In this document: piece after piece, positions 61,964-64,000 of the stretch
Layout of the letters: the number at the start of each line of letters is the position of its first letter
Position numbering within the stretch: the first letter of the stretch is position 1
Origin: RGIG8244 sp045639325
GTDB lineage: Bacteria; Verrucomicrobiota; Lentisphaeria; Victivallales; UBA1829
DNA: 64,000 nt
Reading direction: 5' to 3'
Assembly (NCBI GenBank): GCA_045639325.1
Contig: JAZUCU010000014.1
Location: 21,044 to 85,043, forward strand
The notes under the pieces: generated by a model
Seen by the model: only the letters and a program-made list of their open reading frames with translations
The model's database searches: none
What the model was told of the DNA's origin: nothing
Translations under genes and position numbers: made by a program

Positions 61964-61980
61964 AAAAACTCTGCCCGGTC

Positions 61981-62040
61981 TTACTGCTTCGGCACAAGGG
62001 CGAGGCGGAAGCCGAGGTTGTAGCGGAACCAGTAATGCAG
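61981..62040 (-). pseudogene. Degenerate DGR variable-repeat fragment
   Basis: On the minus strand this reads ...YWFRYNLGFRLALVPKQ followed by a TAA stop, the usual C-terminal end of a DGR target protein of the FGE/C-type-lectin class. Positions 61994-62021 are identical to the 3' part of the template repeat (62175-62202). Upstream of it, where the body of the target gene should be, the frame has no supported start or domain. It therefore looks like the 3' remnant of a former target gene or an abandoned variable repeat. Confidence 0.6.
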
Positions 62041-62150
62041 AAAAAAACATATCCGCTGTCGTCGGTATAAACACCTACCAATGGCGGAATGCAGCTGCTT
62101 TTTGTCTTTGTATAAGAACAGGCAGACCGACCCGGGTCAATGACCAGACA

Positions 62151-62171
62151 TCCATCTGAAATCTTTGAGCT
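62151..62171. repeat. Left arm of a perfect 21-bp inverted repeat
   Basis: This 21-bp sequence (starting TCCATCTGAAATC, ending TTTGAGCT) is the exact reverse complement of 63934-63954. The two arms bracket the template repeat, reverse transcriptase and HRDC gene, 1.76 kb apart. Confidence 0.85.
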
Positions 62172-62305
62172 GGGACAAGGGCGAGGCGGAAGCCGAGGTT
62201 GTTGTTGCGATTGCCCGGAGAATTGTTGTTCCGGTTCGCAGAACGGCAGTTCCTGGCGTTGTTGTTCCAACTGCCGCCACGGTTCACGCGGTTAGAGCCA
62301 TCGGG
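62170..62305 (-). repeat. DGR template repeat (TR)
   Basis: On the minus strand this lies immediately 3' of the reverse transcriptase stop and reads, without interruption, as DGSNRVNRGGSWNNNARN, CRSANRNNNSPGNRNNN and LGFRLALVPAQ. Fourteen Asn codons (12 AAC, 2 AAT) are the hallmark of a DGR template: adenine-directed mutagenesis of AAY codons gives many amino acids but no stop. The encoded pattern is that of the FGE/sulfatase-modifying C-type-lectin variable domain. Its 3' 30 bp (62170-62199) are identical to 63971-64000 in the partial target gene. The exact 5' limit cannot be set without the full variable repeat. Confidence 0.88.
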
Positions 62306-63268
62306 TCAGACACCGTATAAAATTTTTCTCCGGAATCCATAAGAATCCGCACGATTGATAAAAGCAAGCAACGGTAACGCATGTTCCGCAGATTGTATCC
62401 GGTCCACCAGCTTGATTTTCCGGCGGAAACGTTCTTTGGCTTTTTGTGAAAGACGTAAACAGAATGGCAGAACTCTGTAACTCAAAAATGGTACACCGTG
62501 CGCAGTCCGGTTGCTTAATGCAGGATTCAATTTCAAATTCAATTGATTTTCTACAATCTCCTCTATCTTCGTTTTTAAGTTCGACAAATCTTTGCAACTG
62601 TCTGCAAATATGAGAAAATCATCCATGTAACGAACATATCCGGGAGCTCCGGCAACATCTTTCAATTCATGATCCAGAACGCCAAGATAAAGATTGGCAA
62701 AATATTGACTGAGCAGGTTGCCGATCGGTACCCCTTTCCCCGGAAGAACTTCATACGTATCAATCAGACAACTGAAAAAATACAAAAGATCCGGATCCTT
62801 GAAACGCCGCCCCAGAAGATGCAACAATATCTTATGATCTATGGAATCAAAATACTTGTGAATATCCAACTTCAGATACCATTGATATTTCCGGCAATAA
62901 TACTGCACCCGCTTCAGGCAGGCATCCACCCCCTTCCCTTTCCGGCAGGCATAGGAATCATAAATCTGATATTTCTCAAAATAGGGCTCACAAACATTCA
63001 TGACTGCATGTTGTATCACACGTTCTCGGAAATCTGCCGCACATATAACACGTTCTTTCGGATCATATACGGTAAAATAATGATAATTGCCAAGCCTCAC
63101 GGAACCGGAAAGAAATTCCTCCCGGATCGACTGCAGGTTTTCCGGAAGATTGGCTCGAAACTCTCGTACTTCTTTCTTGCCGCTCTTGCCGCGCTGCGCT
63201 TTCCAGAATGCAATTTCAAGATTCTCTGTTTCCGCTATCTGACAATACAGATTGCCCACTCTTTTCAT
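62306..63268 (-). CDS. DGR-type reverse transcriptase
   Basis: The 320-residue protein has RT motifs in order: RVICAADFRERVIQHAVMN (~73-91), YLKLDIHKYFDSIDHK with catalytic Asp135, GVPIGNLLSQYFANLYLG (~179-196) and YVRYMDDFLIF with the catalytic YMDD at 214-217. The IGxxxSQ form of motif 4 separates DGR enzymes from group II intron RTs (QGxxxSP), and no maturase or endonuclease domain follows. It copies the template repeat into error-prone cDNA that replaces the variable repeat. ATG 63268 overlaps the HRDC gene by 53 bp, with GGGAAGAG as ribosome-binding site. Confidence 0.92.
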   Translation of the reverse strand: MKRVGNLYCQIAETENLEIAFWKAQRGKSGKKEVREFRANLPENLQSIREEFLSGSVRLGNYHYFTVYDPKERVICAADFRERVIQHAVMNVCEPYFEKYQIYDSYACRKGKGVDACLKRVQYYCRKYQWYLKLDIHKYFDSIDHKILLHLLGRRFKDPDLLYFFSCLIDTYEVLPGKGVPIGNLLSQYFANLYLGVLDHELKDVAGAPGYVRYMDDFLIFADSCKDLSNLKTKIEEIVENQLNLKLNPALSNRTAHGVPFLSYRVLPFCLRLSQKAKERFRRKIKLVDRIQSAEHALPLLAFINRADSYGFRRKILYGV

Positions 63269-63725
63269 GTCGTTTCTCTTCCCATAATTCTAAAAAACGT
63301 TTGCTGTATTTTTCGATCTTCTTTTCTCCTACTCCATTAACAGACCTCAGTGCGGATTCATTGATCTCCGCTTTTTGCGCTATCGCGGCTAAATGCTCAT
63401 CCAGAAAAACCGCATACGGCGGTACCGCTTCCTCTTCCGCCAACTGCTTGCGACATTCCCGTAATATACGGAATTTCTCAAAATCTGACTCACTTAATAC
63501 ATTGCGGTAATCCACTTTCTCCCGACTTCCCGTGCGCCCCGGCTCCGGCGGCTTGCTCCCTTCAATATATTCCACGCAACAACACCAGTGACTCATGGCT
63601 CCATTATTCACAAATTCATGACGAACATTCAATACTCGGTGCCCACGTAGAAAAATATTCAATTCTTCTTCCCGTAAACTGTGTTCCTCACCAAACGCAG
63701 GTATTGAAAAAAATTTCAACTGCAT
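63216..63725 (-). CDS. HRDC-domain DGR accessory protein
   Basis: The 169-residue protein has an N-terminal ~55-residue domain (MQLKFFSIPAFGEEHSLREE, FLRGHRVLNVRHEFVNNGA) of the type found beside DGR reverse transcriptases, a Pro/Gly-rich linker, and an HRDC domain (~83-150; FRILRECRKQLAEEEAVPPY, LDEHLAAIAQ, GVGEKKIEKYSKRF), a nucleic-acid-binding helical bundle. It seems to replace the usual Avd protein. ATG 63725 follows AGGAAAAGG; the frame stays open to 63899 but that part is GC-rich, repetitive and lacks a site, so the short form is preferred. Confidence 0.87.
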   Translation of the reverse strand: MQLKFFSIPAFGEEHSLREEELNIFLRGHRVLNVRHEFVNNGAMSHWCCCVEYIEGSKPPEPGRTGSREKVDYRNVLSESDFEKFRILRECRKQLAEEEAVPPYAVFLDEHLAAIAQKAEINESALRSVNGVGEKKIEKYSKRFLELWEEKRHEKSGQSVLSDSGNRES

Positions 63726-63756
63726 AAGCCTTTTCCTGTTTTTATATATTTTTTTC

Positions 63757-63774
63757 AACCGCCTGACGGCGGTT
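63757..63774. promoter_or_regulatory. Perfect hairpin upstream of the HRDC gene
   Basis: AACCGCC (63757-63763) and GGCGGTT (63768-63774) form a perfect 7-bp stem with a TGAC loop. On the plus strand it is followed by TTTCTC. It lies between the target gene and the accessory gene, where DGRs often carry a hairpin used in target recognition, but it is ~190 bp from the variable repeat, so it could equally be a terminator for plus-strand transcripts or an mRNA element. Confidence 0.4.
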
Positions 63775-63933
63775 TTTCTCTTTCGCTCCGCTTCCTGTTC
63801 GCTCTCTCGCAGATGGGCGGCGTCCCGCTTCGCCCATGCTGCCGATTCGCTCCCCGTCCGCTCCGCTGTTAGTTCCGCCTCCGGCGATGGCTCCGCCACC
63901 GTCCTCCATAGCTCCGCCAGGAGCGACGGAGGT

Positions 63934-63954
63934 AGCTCAAAGATTTCAGATGGA
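63934..63954. repeat. Right arm of a perfect 21-bp inverted repeat
   Basis: The arm begins AGCTCAAAGATTTC and is the exact reverse complement of 62151-62171. It lies 8 bp from the stop codon of the partial target gene. Confidence 0.85.
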
Positions 63955-63962
63955 GTGTCGGA

Positions 63963-64000
63963 TCATTGAACTGGGACAAGGGCGAGGCGGAAGCCGAGGT
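63963..64000 (-). CDS. C-terminus of the DGR target protein (variable repeat), cut by the window end
   Basis: On the minus strand the visible codons read LGFRLALVPVQ and a TGA stop at 63963-63965. The 30 bp 63971-64000 are identical to 62170-62199 of the template repeat; after a single C/T change the two diverge, so the stop region marks the 3' end of the homology. The rest of the protein, including the variable residues and any anchor or signal peptide, lies beyond position 64000. The order target, HRDC, RT, TR on one strand is that of a complete DGR. Confidence 0.8.
   Translation of the reverse strand, partial: LGFRLALVPVQ

Larger units (their letters stand above)
61663..62305. other. Repeat-rich non-coding stretch next to the retroelement
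   Basis: No independent gene is supported. In order it holds the GH20 terminator, two oppositely oriented decamer arrays around a GATCAC-ACCG-GTGATC palindrome (61793-61808), a nonamer array, a degenerate variable-repeat fragment, one arm of a 21-bp inverted repeat and the template repeat of the DGR. Short open frames here are by-products of these repeats. Confidence 0.7.

Noticed and set aside
62075..62287. A 70-codon minus-strand frame spanning the template repeat as a protein gene
   Set aside because: Its coding look comes from being the DGR template copied from a target gene; it lacks a start signal and runs on into unrelated sequence.
62306..63268. Reverse transcriptase as a group II intron or retron
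   Set aside because: Motif 4 is IGxxxSQ, there is no maturase domain, and an AAC-rich template with a matching target end is present, all pointing to a DGR.
63726..63899. 58-codon N-terminal extension of the HRDC protein
   Set aside because: GC-rich repetitive sequence without a domain; a good ribosome-binding site precedes the internal ATG at 63725, which gives the family-typical start.

Overview
The window looks like chromosomal DNA from a Lentisphaerae (PVC superphylum, Victivallales-type, probably gut) bacterium. The case rests on three things recalled from family knowledge, not on a database search: prepilin-like proteins with an FTLIELLVV start and a C-terminal H-X9-DG motif, repeated secreted DUF4838/CBM9-like proteins with many glycoside hydrolases, and a ~700-residue GreA with a long N-terminal extension of the kind known in Chlamydiae. 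Most promoters found by eye match TTGAAA/TTGCAA, a 16-17 bp spacer, then TATATT/TATAGT, so a normal sigma-70 machinery is assumed. ATGA stop/start overlaps are common.

Layout. (1) 267-6990 (+): a six-gene operon for an esterase/SMP-30 fusion, a D-aminoacylase-like amidohydrolase, a CapA-type enzyme, a glutamate racemase-like protein, a D-Ala-D-Ala ligase-like ATP-grasp enzyme and a gamma-glutamyl hydrolase-like amidotransferase; it reads as a D-amino-acid or gamma-glutamyl pathway. (2) 7001-17616: a GH29 fucosidase, mnmG with an orphan OppC-type permease, then SNF2 helicase, metallophosphoesterase, long greA and an alpha/beta hydrolase. (3) 17723-33802 (+): two parallel modules, each with a prepilin-like gene directly before a secreted DUF4838/CBM9-like gene. 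The first continues into a PHP-domain protein and a GH106-like enzyme; the second is preceded by a GntR/LacI-type regulator and a Gfo/Idh oxidoreductase. A GH30 enzyme follows under its own promoter. (4) 33792-39228 (-): exbB-exbD-tonB, a GH29-like protein that has lost its catalytic residues, an RlmI-like methyltransferase and mutY. (5) 39300-42469 (+): ROK kinase, small membrane protein, heptose-7-phosphate kinase and Maf. (6) 42492-54431: ketoacyl-ACP synthase, a BtuFCD-like ABC importer, an HlyD/ABC exporter pair, an EamA transporter, a sialate O-acetylesterase-like protein and an MBOAT/SGNH polysaccharide acetylation pair. (7) 54508-59579 (-): gap, pgk and tpiA, with two tandem TIM-barrel sugar isomerases between pgk and tpiA. 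(8) 59739-61726 (+): GH20 hexosaminidase with promoter and terminator.

The last 2.3 kb hold the most distinctive element, a diversity-generating retroelement (DGR). It has a DGR-type reverse transcriptase, an HRDC-domain accessory protein in place of Avd, an AAC-rich template repeat directly 3' of the reverse transcriptase, and the C-terminus of a target gene (variable repeat) cut off by the window end. A second, degenerate variable-repeat-like fragment lies beyond the template repeat. A perfect 21-bp inverted repeat and 30-bp direct repeats bracket the core, and decamer and nonamer repeat arrays lie beside it. The full target protein is outside the window.
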